Positions 42,603 to 52,201 are shown, counted from the stretch's first letter. The stretch is 64,000 nt of DNA from Amycolatopsis azurea DSM 43854 (GCF_001995215.1 NZ_MUXN01000002.1:284453-348452), one strand, 5' to 3'. The notes: a model not told the origin generated them from the sequence alone. Numbers and translations are program-made.

Positions 42603-43739
42603 CGAGCGATCGAGGAGCACGAGGGGAATCGTGACCAGCGCCAGGGCCGCGCCGATCCACGGGATGGCGGTCAGCGAAGCCCCCAGGTCCAGCGCCCCGG
42701 CGGCGAAAGCAGGCGTGAGACTGATGCCGAGCTGGAAGGCCGAGACCGTGGTCGCCCCGGCGAGGGTCGGGGCGGAGGCGGCGAGCGTGAACACCCGCCC
42801 GTAGAGCGCCGGGTTGACCACGAAGGCGGCGACGCCCAGCAGGAACACCAGCGGCACGACGACCCACGCGGAGTCCGCGAAGAGAGCGAGCAGCGCGGAG
42901 AACACCGCGATGCCGAGGACGCCGCCGAGCAGCGCGTGGTGCGGGCGCCGGTCGGAGATCCGGCCACCCACGGACAACCCGGCGAAGGCGCCGACCCCGA
43001 ACAGCGCGAGGACCGCGGGAATCCAGACCGCGGGAACGACGTCCGACAACATCGCCGACAGGTAGTTGAAGGACACCATGTAGGCGGCGGTGCTCAGGAT
43101 CGTGATGGCGTAGACGCCCCACAGGCGCCAGGAACGCATCGCGCCCAGTTCCCCCGAAAGGCTCGGGGCGGCGGACGCGGTGGCGGGCAGACCGGCGGCA
43201 CAGGCGACCACGCCCACGACCGTGAGCGCCACGACACCCCAGAAACCGCCCGTCCAGTCCGTGAGGTTGCTGAGCAGGGTGCCCGCGGGGCCTCCGGCGA
43301 CCATGGCGACGCTGAGCCCGGCGACGACGACGCCGGAGGCGCGGGCGTTGCGGTCGGGCGTCACCAGGCTGATCGCGGTCACGGCGGCGACGGCGAAGAA
43401 GCCGGCGTAGGCGAGACCGGCGACGAACCTGGTGACCAGCAGGATCCAGTAGTCGTCGGCGAGCAGGCCGGTCGCGATGGCGGCGGCGAAGACGGCCTGC
43501 GTGGTCATCAACGCCGTCCGCCGCGGCCATTTCAGGCTGAGCACGGCGAACGGCGGGCCGCCCAGGACGACGCCGAGGGCGAACGCGGTGATGAGCACGC
43601 CCGCGGACGACAGGGAGACACCGAGGTCGGCGGCGGCCGAGGGAAGAACCCCGGCCATCAGGAACTCGGCGCTCCCCATCGCGAACAGGCTGAAGGCGAG
43701 GAGATAGACCCCGGCGGGGAGCCGTTTGGTTTCGATCAT
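42579..43739 (-). CDS. MFS transporter (DHA1, chloramphenicol-efflux-like)
   Basis: A 386-residue MFS protein with 12 helices. The start MIETKRLPAGVYLLAFSLFAMGSAEF and the VAGLAYAGFFAVAAVTAISLVTPDRNARA segment (Cml-type) are characteristic of aromatic-compound and chloramphenicol exporters. The ATG is at 43737-43739. It is divergent from the XRE-cupin gene and its end is 10 bp from the RHH gene start, so read-through is possible. Confidence 0.87.
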   Translation of the reverse strand: MIETKRLPAGVYLLAFSLFAMGSAEFLMAGVLPSAAADLGVSLSSAGVLITAFALGVVLGGPPFAVLSLKWPRRTALMTTQAVFAAAIATGLLADDYWILLVTRFVAGLAYAGFFAVAAVTAISLVTPDRNARASGVVVAGLSVAMVAGGPAGTLLSNLTDWTGGFWGVVALTVVGVVACAAGLPATASAAPSLSGELGAMRSWRLWGVYAITILSTAAYMVSFNYLSAMLSDVVPAVWIPAVLALFGVGAFAGLSVGGRISDRRPHHALLGGVLGIAVFSALLALFADSAWVVVPLVFLLGVAAFVVNPALYGRVFTLAASAPTLAGATTVSAFQLGISLTPAFAAGALDLGASLTAIPWIGAALALVTIPLVLLDRSHDRMLIC

Positions 43740-43769
43740 GGCGCCAGCGTCGGCGCCTTCTGGCTGTTT

Positions 43770-43787
43770 CGGCAAAGAACTTTGCCG
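43770..43787. promoter_or_regulatory. Perfect palindrome between MFS and XRE-cupin genes
   Basis: CGGCAAAG-AA-CTTTGCCG, an exact 8-bp inverted repeat around two bases, lies in the middle of the 77-bp divergent gap. This is the expected site for the XRE-cupin regulator to control itself and the transporter. Confidence 0.6.
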
Positions 43788-43816
43788 GTATCGGGACGAG
43801 CTGCTGTGCTGGAGGC

Positions 43817-44374
43817 ATGGAGAGCCAACCCACTGTCACCGCCGCGATCGAACTGATCGCGCCCAGACTGCGCCGCGCCCGGGAGAAGAAGGGCACGACG
43901 CTGGTGGAACTCAGCCGTGCCACCGGTATCTCCACCAGCACCCTGTCCCGCCTCGAATCCGGCGGGCGCAAGCCGAGCCTCGAACTGGTGCTGCCGGTCA
44001 TCGCCGCACTCGGCCTGCGCGTCGACGAGATCGTCTCGTCGCCGAGGGTGCTCGAACCACCCGAGGACGGCCGGGTCCTCATCCCGCTCACGCGGCACGA
44101 AAACGGGCCGAGGGCGTACAAGATGACGATCCCCGCGGGCGACGACGAACCCCGCCCGCGCACGCACACCGGCCGTGAATGGCTTTACGTGCTTCGGGGC
44201 AGGCTGCGGCTGGTGCTCGGTGACCAGGACGTCGTCCTCGGCCCCGGCGAGGCGGCCGAGTTCGATTGCCGGACGCCGCACTGGTTCGGCGCCGCCGGCC
44301 GCGGGCGGGTCGAGGTGCTCAGCCTGTTCGGCAAGCAGGGCGAGCGGGTCCACGTCCGGGCCCGCACCCGATGA
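43817..44374 (+). CDS. XRE-family regulator with cupin domain
   Basis: A 185-residue regulator: lambda-repressor-type HTH at residues 15-70 (LRRAREKKGTTLVELSRATG, ISTSTLSRLESGGRKPS) and a C-terminal cupin_2 (REWLYVLRGRLRLVLGDQDV, LGPGEAAEFDCRTPHWF). The cupin probably senses a small molecule. It is divergent from the MFS gene, with a perfect palindrome in between, and ends 13 bp from a convergent gene. Confidence 0.88.
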   Translation: MESQPTVTAAIELIAPRLRRAREKKGTTLVELSRATGISTSTLSRLESGGRKPSLELVLPVIAALGLRVDEIVSSPRVLEPPEDGRVLIPLTRHENGPRAYKMTIPAGDDEPRPRTHTGREWLYVLRGRLRLVLGDQDVVLGPGEAAEFDCRTPHWFGAAGRGRVEVLSLFGKQGERVHVRARTR

Positions 44375-44387
44375 GCTGTATGTCCTC

Positions 44388-45206
44388 TCACTCGGCGGAG
44401 GCGAGGGTGAGCCGGTCGTCGTAGGGAAAGCGGTCCTTCTCGTCTGCCGGTAGCGGACCGCGGACGAAACAGCGGTGCAGCAACAATTCCCGGCGCTGGT
44501 CCAGTGGCACGGTGGCTTGTTCAGGCGAGCCGGGCGGGTCGACGGCGATGTCCACCTCGCCGTCCCAGTTGAGGTGCAGGCCTTCCACATCGGAGTAGAA
44601 CCGGGTGAAGGAGGTCCGCCACTGCGAGTTCGAACCCCAGCCGTGCGACAAGTCGTCGGTGGGGCGCGATGCTCGGCGAAAAGTGAAGTATAGCGTCGAA
44701 GTCGTGGCCACGGTGGCGTCGATGAGGTGCCGAGGCGCTCGCACTCGCACCCCGGCCCGGCTGAACAACAGGTCACCGAACCACAAGCCTGGCCACAGCA
44801 CCTCTTCCACGGTCACGTTCGTCGCCGACGGGTCCTGCACCACCGCGACGATTTCGTGGTGGAACGGGGAGAACGCGCCGGCGTGGTCGAACGGGACCAA
44901 CCCGATGCCGGAGAAGAACTCCGTGTGCGTGGCGGACGTGTTTCCCGGCGTACAGAACCGTTCGATCAGATAGTCGCTGATCCGGCCGAGCCCGTACAGC
45001 TTCATGATCCGCCACAACTGCTCGTCGTCCCCGGTGTATCCGCCGACAGGTATTCGTTCCCGTTCACGCAGCGGTTCCAACTCGGCCAGGTGGTCGGCCG
45101 CGATCGACCGCTGACCGTCCAGGTACGTCCGGCACCCGCCTGCGTCGTCATCGAGTTCGAGCAAGCCTTCGTAAACCTGACGGAAATATCCCCGGTCGAG
45201 TTCCAC
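44388..45206 (-). CDS. Hypothetical protein (272 aa)
   Basis: A soluble protein of unknown family starting at a GTG at 45204-45206 (MELDRGYFRQVYEGLLELDD). No clear Shine-Dalgarno sequence is seen, so the start is provisional. Notable segments are FSPFHHEIVAVVQD, VEEVLWPGLWFGDLLFSRAGVRV-like core and TSTLYFTFRRASRP; the HHE and Asp-rich ends could bind metal. It is next to a divergent flavin monooxygenase gene (127 bp apart). Confidence 0.6.
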   Translation of the reverse strand: MELDRGYFRQVYEGLLELDDDAGGCRTYLDGQRSIAADHLAELEPLRERERIPVGGYTGDDEQLWRIMKLYGLGRISDYLIERFCTPGNTSATHTEFFSGIGLVPFDHAGAFSPFHHEIVAVVQDPSATNVTVEEVLWPGLWFGDLLFSRAGVRVRAPRHLIDATVATTSTLYFTFRRASRPTDDLSHGWGSNSQWRTSFTRFYSDVEGLHLNWDGEVDIAVDPPGSPEQATVPLDQRRELLLHRCFVRGPLPADEKDRFPYDDRLTLASAE

Positions 45207-45332
45207 GGCGCGATCATGACAGCGGGCTGCCAGGGGGGCGTCAGTGCCCTGTGCGGGAGATGCCAGCGGGCGGCGGCAGCCTGCGTGTCGAGGACAGGGC
45301 ACAGCTCTGGTCCGAGACGGAAGGACAAAAGC

Positions 45333-46673
45333 ATGAGTGATCTCGTGGTGCACGACGTCGTCATCGTCGGCGCCGGCCCGGTCGGGCTCTTCCTGGCGAT
45401 CGAGCTCGCGACCGCGGGAGTGAAGCCGCTCGCGCTGGAGCGGCTCGTGGAGCCCGACCGGGGGATCAAGGCCGCCGCGATCGGCGCGGTGGCTGTCGAG
45501 GCGCTGGAGCGACGCGGGTTCGCGCAGACGCTCGAGGCGGAACAGGCGAAGCTGCTGGCGAAAGCGGCACCTGCCGGATCCGGACCGGTGAGGAAGCCGG
45601 GCGGTCATTTCTCCGCGTTGTTCGTGATCGACCAGGATCTCCAACGCGACCCGGATCGCCACAGCCGCATGGTGCCGCAGGAGGTGCTCGAAAGGATCCT
45701 GACCGCGCGGGCGGGCGAACTCGGGATCGAGATCCGCCGTGGTGTCACGGTGGAGGACTTCAAACAGGACGACGACGGCGTGACCGTGCGGACGAGCACG
45801 GGTCCGTTGAACGCCCGATACCTGGTCGGTTGCGACGGCGGCCGGAGCAGCGTCCGCAAGCTGGCCGGTTTCGAGTTCCCCGGCACGGAGCCGACCATCA
45901 CCGGCTACCAGGCCGTCATCGAGTTCGACGGTCCGCCGCCGGATCGGCGCGCGCCGGTCACCCAGGCGGAGGTCGAGGCGTCGATCCAGCGGGTGAGCGG
46001 CACCGACGTCCGGATCCTGTCGATGTCGAAGGCGACGCGCTGGTCCGACAACGCGCGGCAGGCGACGACCTACCGCAAGGGCCGGGTTCTGCTCGCGGGC
46101 GACGCCGCGCACGTCCACTCACCTCTGGGCGGCCAAGGCCTGAACCTCGGGCTCGTCGACGCGGCGAACCTCGGCTGGAAGCTCGCCGCGGCGGTGAACG
46201 GGCGTGATCATCTCCTCGACTCCTACACCGCCGAGCGCCATCCCGTCGGCGCGCGCGTCCTGGAGAACACCCGTGCGCAAGTCGCGTTGATGCGTCCTGA
46301 CCCGCTCACGAGCGCGCTGCGCACCGTCGTGAGCGACCTGATCACGCTGCCCGACGGCAATCGCCACATCGGCGAGATGCTCTCGGGTGTCGGCATTCGC
46401 CACGATCTCGGCGACGACGACCCGCTCGTCGGCACTCTCGTGAAGGATCAGCTCCTCACGCTCGCGGACGGCGATGAAGAACGGCTCTACGCGCTGGCGG
46501 AGAAGGGCGGTGGACTGTTCGTCTCGCCCTCGGAACGGCCGCTCCCACCGACTGTGCGCCACGTGGGGACCAAGGAGGGCCCGTCGATGCTGGTCCGTCC
46601 CGACGGCTGCGTCGCGTGGACGGAGTCGTCGTCCAAGCCGCTCGAGGAGGCGCTCACACGCTGGTTTTCTTGA
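45333..46673 (+). CDS. FAD-dependent aromatic hydroxylase-like monooxygenase
   Basis: A 446-residue PHBH-fold flavoprotein. The FAD dinucleotide motif is GAGPVG at residues 13-18, the DG motif is VGCDGGRSSVRK, and the second FAD motif is RVLLAGDAAHVHSPLGGQGLNLG. The C-terminal thioredoxin-like domain is short. Compared with typical relatives of about 480-500 residues, there is an abrupt step from GYQAVIEFDG to PPPDRRAPVTQ where some 30 residues of the substrate domain would be expected, which may be an internal deletion. GAAGGA precedes the ATG. Substrates of such enzymes are phenols and polyketide aromatics. Confidence 0.82.
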   Translation: MSDLVVHDVVIVGAGPVGLFLAIELATAGVKPLALERLVEPDRGIKAAAIGAVAVEALERRGFAQTLEAEQAKLLAKAAPAGSGPVRKPGGHFSALFVIDQDLQRDPDRHSRMVPQEVLERILTARAGELGIEIRRGVTVEDFKQDDDGVTVRTSTGPLNARYLVGCDGGRSSVRKLAGFEFPGTEPTITGYQAVIEFDGPPPDRRAPVTQAEVEASIQRVSGTDVRILSMSKATRWSDNARQATTYRKGRVLLAGDAAHVHSPLGGQGLNLGLVDAANLGWKLAAAVNGRDHLLDSYTAERHPVGARVLENTRAQVALMRPDPLTSALRTVVSDLITLPDGNRHIGEMLSGVGIRHDLGDDDPLVGTLVKDQLLTLADGDEERLYALAEKGGGLFVSPSERPLPPTVRHVGTKEGPSMLVRPDGCVAWTESSSKPLEEALTRWFS

Positions 46674-46725
46674 GGGACAAGGCAAGGCGAGGTGTCAGGC
46701 TCGCTCGCCGGTGTGCCGGCTTCGG

Positions 46726-46782
46726 ATGTTGTGAAAGCCACGTTCGCAACCTTCAACGTTGCGAACGTGGCTTTCACAACAT
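46726..46782. repeat. Palindromic repeat family A, copy 4
   Basis: A 57-bp inverted repeat with arms ATGTTGTGAAAGCCACGTTC, keeping the CTTCAA spacer. Relative to copies 1 and 2, changes in one arm (GCGAAAG to GTGAAAG, ACTTT to ACGTT) are matched by complementary changes in the other arm. It opens the 348-bp gap before the carbonic anhydrase gene; repeat C copy 2 follows, and the remaining bases up to 47021 show only a half copy of repeat D. Confidence 0.9.
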
Positions 46783-46790
46783 CTGGACCT

Positions 46791-46934
46791 TGGCGCCGAC
46801 TGTGTGGATTTCGGGGCGTTGGATGACCAGAAACCCATACAGTCCCGTGTGACTGGTCCGGTCTCGACGGGGTGTGTGGGAATAGGGACGTTGAACGTCC
46901 CTATTCCCACACACCCCTCACCCTGAGTAGCACT
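46791..46934. repeat. Interspersed repeat family C, copy 2 (144 bp)
   Basis: Colinear with 7673-7816 over 144 bp with no gap. The 49-bp palindrome is at 46869-46917. Where copy 1 has GGATATAG and CTATATCC, this copy has GGGAATAG and CTATTCCC, so two base pairs of the stem changed on both sides and pairing is preserved. It lies between convergent genes. Confidence 0.9.
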
Positions 46935-47021
46935 CGCGCCCTCGTCGGCCACGTCAACCGGACACCTTGCCTTACGGCTCAATAACCCTATTTGCCACTC
47001 ACGACCTCGGTCCTGCCTGGT

Positions 47022-47651
47022 TCAGGCCTGCTGCTCGGTCAGGCCGCGGGTCGTGACGACCCGGGCGCTGCCGTCGGCCAGCCGGTAGGACAGTCCGGCG
47101 ATCGCGGTCTCCCCGGCTTCGATCTTGTCGGCGAGCAGCCGGGAGCGGTCGGCCAGGAGGTCGACGGTGTGCCGGATGTGCTCGTCGATGATGTCGTCGT
47201 CGCCGGTGAGGCCGGCGGCGCGGGCGGCGAGGATGCTCGGGGTGACCCGTTCGATGACGTCACGGACGAAGCTGTTGGTGCCGAGCCCGTCGGTCAGCGC
47301 CGCGCGGGTCGCGGCGACGGCGCCACAGGAATCGTGGCCCAGCACGACGACCAGGGGACAACCGAGGACGCTGACGGCGTACTCGATGCTGCCCAGCACC
47401 TCCGAGCCGGCGACGTGGCCGGCGGTGCGGACGACGAACAGGTCGCCCAAGCCGCGGTCGAAGATGATCTCGGCGGCCAGCCGTGAGTCGGAACAGCCGA
47501 AAAGGACAGCGAAGGGACGCTGTCCGGGGGCTGTTTCGGCTCGGCGGGTGGCGTCCTGGTTCGGGTGCTCCGGGGTGCCCGCGATGAATCGCCGGTTACC
47601 GGTGAGCAGAAGGTCGAAGGCCTCGGAAGGGGTCGGCGGCGCGTCGCTCAT
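47022..47651 (-). CDS. Beta-class carbonic anhydrase
   Basis: A 209-residue enzyme that hydrates carbon dioxide. The zinc ligands are Cys53, His106 and Cys109, with the Asp55-Arg57 dyad in CSDSR and the GHDSCGA motif. The ATG at 47649-47651 gives the normal length for the family; the frame stays open upstream but without conserved sequence. No neighbouring gene suggests a specialised role. Confidence 0.94.
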   Translation of the reverse strand: MSDAPPTPSEAFDLLLTGNRRFIAGTPEHPNQDATRRAETAPGQRPFAVLFGCSDSRLAAEIIFDRGLGDLFVVRTAGHVAGSEVLGSIEYAVSVLGCPLVVVLGHDSCGAVAATRAALTDGLGTNSFVRDVIERVTPSILAARAAGLTGDDDIIDEHIRHTVDLLADRSRLLADKIEAGETAIAGLSYRLADGSARVVTTRGLTEQQA

Positions 47652-47808
47652 GAACCGGACGATACCGGCGGCTGTCAAGATCAGCATCTCGGTCAGGTGC
47701 GTGTCAGCGCCGTGACTGCGCGGTGTCAGCGCGGGAGGTGATCGTGGTCCTCGGGCTCCGCGGCTGATCCCGGAGCCCGGGATTTCGTTTTCTGGAAAGG
47801 AACACGGT

Positions 47809-49062
47809 ATGACCGAGGGGACGAACGAGACCACCGGACCGCGCTTCGGTGGTGACGTCGAGGACGGCTGGGGGAAGGTCGCCGACGCGTTCCGCGCGAA
47901 CTTCGAGGGAAGTCCTGGGGAGGTCGGCGCCGCGTGCAGTGTGTACGTGGGCGGCCGTCCCGTCGTCGATCTGTGGGGCGGTCTCGCCGATCGGGAGGCG
48001 AACCGGTCGTGGGACAAGGACACGATCGTCCAGGTCGCGTCCACGACGAAGGGCGCTGCCGCGATTTGCGTGCATCTGCTGGTGCAGCGCGGTGAACTGG
48101 ATCTGGACGCCCCGGTGGTCCGGTACTGGCCGGAATTCGGTTCCGGAGGCAAAGAAGGGATCCTGGTGCGCTGGTTGCTGTCGCACCAGGCCGGTCTGCC
48201 GGTCGTGGACGGACCGCTGACCTTCGAGCAGGCGTGTGCCTGGGATCCGGTCATCCGGGCGCTCGAGACGCAGAAACCGTTGTGGCAGCCGGGTACCGAG
48301 CACGTCTACCACGCGGTCACGTACGGCTTCCTGGTCGGGGAAGTCGTGCGCCGGATCACCGGCAAGTCGCTCGGCACGTTCTTCGCCGAGGAGGTGGCCG
48401 CGCCGCTCGGGCTCAGCGCCTGGATCGGGCTGCCGGAGGCGGAAGAGCCAAGGGTGGCCCGGTTCGAAGACGCGGCTCCGTTCACCGTGGAGGAGTTGCT
48501 CGCCGGCATGATCGCGACGACCGGGCTCGACGCGGAGACGGTCACCGCTTGGGTCGAGTCCATGTGGACCCCGGACGCGGTCCAGATGCGGGCCGGAGTT
48601 CTCGGTGGCGCCCTGGATCCCGCGACCGGCTACTTCCGCACCCGTGCCTGGCGCGCGGCGGAGTTCCCGGCCGCGAACATGATCGCCGACGCGGGATCGC
48701 TGGCGCGGATGTACGCCGCCACTGTCAGCGACGTCGACGGCTTGCGGCTGCTCGATCCGTCGACGGTCGAAACGATGACGGCGATCCAGACGGACAAGAC
48801 CAAGATGTACGGGTTGCCGCCAGGGCTGGACATCCCGGCCGACCGCTCCTTCAACATGTCCCTGGGGTTCTGGCGGGCCTGCCCGCCCATGCCGATGCTC
48901 GGGCCGGGTTCCTTCGGCCATCCCGGTTCCGGCGGATCGATCGGTTTCGCCGACCCGGACGCCGGTGTCGGCTTCGGCTACGTCACGAACCTCTGGAACT
49001 ACCGGCCCGACGACACACGGGCGGCGAACCTGGCCAACGCCGTCCAGGCCTGCCTCGGATGA
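47809..49062 (+). CDS. Beta-lactamase-fold serine esterase (EstB-like)
   Basis: A 417-residue class C beta-lactamase-like hydrolase without a signal peptide. The SxxK motif is STTK at residues 78-81, the YxN equivalent is in VYHAVTYGFLVGEVVRR, and HPGSGGSIGFADPD ends the active-site region. This soluble group (EstB/LovD-like) hydrolyses or transfers esters rather than beta-lactams. GGAAAGGA precedes the ATG. LovD-like acyltransferases act in natural-product pathways, but nothing nearby points to that here. Confidence 0.85.
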   Translation: MTEGTNETTGPRFGGDVEDGWGKVADAFRANFEGSPGEVGAACSVYVGGRPVVDLWGGLADREANRSWDKDTIVQVASTTKGAAAICVHLLVQRGELDLDAPVVRYWPEFGSGGKEGILVRWLLSHQAGLPVVDGPLTFEQACAWDPVIRALETQKPLWQPGTEHVYHAVTYGFLVGEVVRRITGKSLGTFFAEEVAAPLGLSAWIGLPEAEEPRVARFEDAAPFTVEELLAGMIATTGLDAETVTAWVESMWTPDAVQMRAGVLGGALDPATGYFRTRAWRAAEFPAANMIADAGSLARMYAATVSDVDGLRLLDPSTVETMTAIQTDKTKMYGLPPGLDIPADRSFNMSLGFWRACPPMPMLGPGSFGHPGSGGSIGFADPDAGVGFGYVTNLWNYRPDDTRAANLANAVQACLG

Positions 49063-49074
49063 CGGCTTAGCCGA

Positions 49075-49129
49075 GTCCGTGAAGGCCTCCTTCACTACCT
49101 TCAGGGTAGGTAAGGAGGCCTTCACGGAC
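49075..49129. repeat. Palindromic repeat family B, copy 4 with changed inner stem
   Basis: Arms begin GTCCGTGAAGGCCTCCTT as in copies 1-3, but the inner stem is CACTACC-TTCAG-GGTAGG in place of GAGGGAC. It stands between the esterase stop and the AfsR-like regulator start, both on the same strand. Confidence 0.88.
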
Positions 49130-49161
49130 CTGCCGCACGCACCAGGGCCAGAATCGGCGGT

Positions 49162-52100
49162 GTGCAGTTCGCCATTCTCGGGCCTGTCGAGGCCCGCCGT
49201 CCCGACGGGAGCCTGGTCGCCCTCGGCGGCCCTCAGCTGCGCGGGCTGCTCGCGCTCCTGGCCCTCGACGCCGGACGTGTCGTCTCCGCCGGGCGGCTGA
49301 TCGACGGCTTGCACGGCGACCATCCGCCCGAGGGGGCCGCCGAGGCGTTGCAGTCCCAGGTTTCGCGGCTTCGCCGTCGGTTGCGGGACGGCGGCGCGCC
49401 CGACGGTCTGGTCGAGTTCACGTCCGCCGGGTACCGGCTGGCCGTCGACCCCCAGGACGTCGACGTTCACCGGTTCGAACGGCTCATCACGCGGGCTCGG
49501 GAGACTCCGGACCCGGCTGCCGCGCACGAGTTGTTCGCCGAGGCCTTGGCTCTCTGGCGCGGCCCGGCGCTCGACGGGCTCGCGGACGCGCCGAGCGCGG
49601 CCCGGCTGGCCGAGTTGAGCCTGGCCGCGGTGGAGGATCAGGTCGAGGCGGGCCTCGCCCTCGGTCGGCACGAACAGCTCGTCGCCGAACTCCGAGAACT
49701 CACCGGTGCGCATCCGCTGCGCGAACGGCTCACCGGTCAGCTCATGCGGGCGTTGACCGGTAGCGGCCGTGCCGCCGAGGCCTTGGCCGTCTTCGCCGAG
49801 ATCCGCGAGCGCCTCGCCGACGAACTCGGCGCCGAACCGTCGGCGGAACTCGCGGACGCGCACATGGCGGCCCTGCGCACCGCCGCACCTGGCCCGCTCC
49901 GGCGGGTTCCGGTGCCGCTGACCGGGTTGATCGGCCGCGCCGGTGAGCTCGGCAGACTGGCCGAGGCGGTGCGTGACTCCAGGCTTGTCACGCTCACCGG
50001 GCCGGGTGGCGCGGGTAAGACCCGGCTGGCCGTCGAAGCCGCGGCAGGTCGATCGGGTGAAGTGTGCTTGGTGGAATTGGCGGCGACGACCGAGGTGGCG
50101 CGGGCGGTGCTCGCCGCCCTGGGGTTGCGCGAACAGGGCGTGCTGGTGCCGGGCGCGGCGCCGGAGCCCGCCGACCGCCTGGTCACGGGACTCGCCGACC
50201 GGCCGCTGCTGCTGGTCCTCGACAACTGCGAACACGTCGTCGCCGAGGTCGCGCTGCTGGTACGGCGGCTGCTCGGCGAGTGCGCGGGCCTGCGCGTGCT
50301 CGCCACCAGCCGCGAGGCGCTGGGCCTGACCGGCGAGACGCTGGTGCCGGTCGGCGCGCTGTCCGCCGAAGCGGCGGAACGGCTGTTCGCCGAGCGGGCC
50401 GCGGCGGTCGCGCCCGGTGTCGTTCCCGATCCGGCCGCTGTCACGCGGATCTGCGCCGCCCTCGACGGCCTGCCGCTGGCGATCGAGCTCGCCGCGGGTC
50501 GCCTGCGGTCGATGTCCGCGGACGACGTCGCCGCCCGGCTCGACGACCGCTTCCGGCTGCTGTCCCGCGGCGAGCGGACCGCCGAGCAGCGGCACCGGAC
50601 CCTGCGCGGTGTCGTCGAATGGAGCTGGAACCTCCTGGAACCCGGGGAACGACTGCTGGCGGGCCGGTTCGCGGTGTTCGCCGGGGGAGCCCGGCTCGGC
50701 GCGGTCGAGCGAGTGTGCGCGGTGCCCGGCACCGACGTCGTGCTGACCGGTCTCGTCGAGAAGTCCCTCGTCGAATTCGACGGCGGCCGGTACCGGATGC
50801 TGGAGACCATCCGGGCGTTCTGCGGCGACCATGGCGAAGACCGCCGCGCGGCGCACGCGCGGTACTTCCTCGACCTCGCCCGCGCGGCCGAGCCGAAACT
50901 CCGTAGCGCGGACCAGTTGACGGCGCTGGCGGAGCTGACCACCGAGCACGCCGACCTGCACGCCGCGCTGCGCTGGAGCGTCACCGAAGCGCCGGAAACC
51001 GCGCTGCGGCTCATCGCGGCGTTGACCTGGTACTGGTGGCTGCGCGGGCTGCGGAGCGAGGCGGCGCCGTTCGCGGACGCCGTTCTCGCCGCCGTCGGGC
51101 CGGAGCCGCCGCCGGGACTGTCCGAGGAGTACGTCCTGTGCCTGATCCACGCGTCGGCCACGGACGTGGACATCGAACCGATCCTGCGGATGTCCGAGGA
51201 ACCGCTGAAGCATCCGTATCTCTTTCTCCTGTGGGCGTTTTCGCCGCGTAGCAAGGCGAAGGAGGGGGAACGGCTCGCCGCGCGGATCGGCCCGGACGCC
51301 TGGTCGCAGGCGTTCGCGCGGATCGGGGACGGTCTCGGCGCGCAGTACCGCGGACGGGTCACCGAGGCCGAATCCCACTTTTCGGCGGCGTTGGACGGGT
51401 TCCGCGCCCTGGGTGACCGCTGGGGCCAGGCGAGCGCGCTGGAGAAGCTGGCGGAGTTCGCGGACTGGCGCGGCGACCACCCGCGGTTCCGGGAACTGAT
51501 GGACGAGTCGATCCGCCTGGCCCTCGACCTCGGCGCGGTCGAAGACACCGCCGACCTGCTCTGCCGCCGCGCCGAGGGGGTGCTCCAGGCCGGGAACGTC
51601 GAGGCAGCCAGGGCCGACTACGAAGCCGCCGCCGAACAGGCCCGCGCCGCGGGCACGCCGTTGACCCTCGCACGGGCCCGCGGCGGACTGGGCGAGATCG
51701 CCCGGCGCTCGGGCGACCTCGCCGCGGCCCGGCGGTGGTACGGCTCGGCGCTCGGCCTGGCCGTCGATCCGGTGACCGGTGGGGAGACGCGAATCCACCT
51801 GTACACCGGTTTCGGCTGGACGGCGGTCGCGGAGGGGAACCTCGACGAGGCGACCGAGTCGCACCAGGAGGCGCTCGCCACCGCGCTCGAGTACGCGAAC
51901 CTGCCGGGCGCGGCCCAAGCGGTCGAAGGGCTCGCCGGTGTTCTCGCGGGGCGGGGTGAAGACGAGCGGGCCGCGTTCCTGCTCGGCGTCGCCGTCGGGC
52001 TGCGCGGCGCCCCGGTGATCGGGGACCTCGACGTCGACGCGGTCACCGCGCGAGTGACGGCGCGCATCGGCGCCGCCAGGTACGGCGAGGCCTTCGAACG

Positions 52101-52170
52101 CGGCCGCGAAACACCTCCTGAACAGGCGATCCGGACCTCCGGTCAGCGGCGGTTCACGCTCGGTTCGTGA
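49162..52170 (+). CDS. AfsR/SARP-like regulator (BTAD, NB-ARC-type ATPase, TPR)
   Basis: A 1002-residue multidomain regulator. Residues 1-95 are an OmpR-type DNA-binding domain (FAILGPVEARRPDGSLVALG), about 100-245 the bacterial activation domain (HRFERLITRAR to ADELGAEPSAEL), Walker A GPGGAGKTR is at about residue 280, LLVLDNCEHV is the Walker B region, and the C-terminal third is helical repeats (TPR-like). Such LuxR/SARP-type STAND proteins activate secondary metabolism or nearby genes. A FAD monooxygenase lies 31 bp downstream on the same strand and is the likely target. The GTG start lacks a strong ribosome-binding site. Confidence 0.9.
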   Translation: MQFAILGPVEARRPDGSLVALGGPQLRGLLALLALDAGRVVSAGRLIDGLHGDHPPEGAAEALQSQVSRLRRRLRDGGAPDGLVEFTSAGYRLAVDPQDVDVHRFERLITRARETPDPAAAHELFAEALALWRGPALDGLADAPSAARLAELSLAAVEDQVEAGLALGRHEQLVAELRELTGAHPLRERLTGQLMRALTGSGRAAEALAVFAEIRERLADELGAEPSAELADAHMAALRTAAPGPLRRVPVPLTGLIGRAGELGRLAEAVRDSRLVTLTGPGGAGKTRLAVEAAAGRSGEVCLVELAATTEVARAVLAALGLREQGVLVPGAAPEPADRLVTGLADRPLLLVLDNCEHVVAEVALLVRRLLGECAGLRVLATSREALGLTGETLVPVGALSAEAAERLFAERAAAVAPGVVPDPAAVTRICAALDGLPLAIELAAGRLRSMSADDVAARLDDRFRLLSRGERTAEQRHRTLRGVVEWSWNLLEPGERLLAGRFAVFAGGARLGAVERVCAVPGTDVVLTGLVEKSLVEFDGGRYRMLETIRAFCGDHGEDRRAAHARYFLDLARAAEPKLRSADQLTALAELTTEHADLHAALRWSVTEAPETALRLIAALTWYWWLRGLRSEAAPFADAVLAAVGPEPPPGLSEEYVLCLIHASATDVDIEPILRMSEEPLKHPYLFLLWAFSPRSKAKEGERLAARIGPDAWSQAFARIGDGLGAQYRGRVTEAESHFSAALDGFRALGDRWGQASALEKLAEFADWRGDHPRFRELMDESIRLALDLGAVEDTADLLCRRAEGVLQAGNVEAARADYEAAAEQARAAGTPLTLARARGGLGEIARRSGDLAAARRWYGSALGLAVDPVTGGETRIHLYTGFGWTAVAEGNLDEATESHQEALATALEYANLPGAAQAVEGLAGVLAGRGEDERAAFLLGVAVGLRGAPVIGDLDVDAVTARVTARIGAARYGEAFERGRETPPEQAIRTSGQRRFTLGS

Positions 52171-52201
52171 ACGGTCAGCGGCGCCGCCCACGATTCCGGG
52201 C

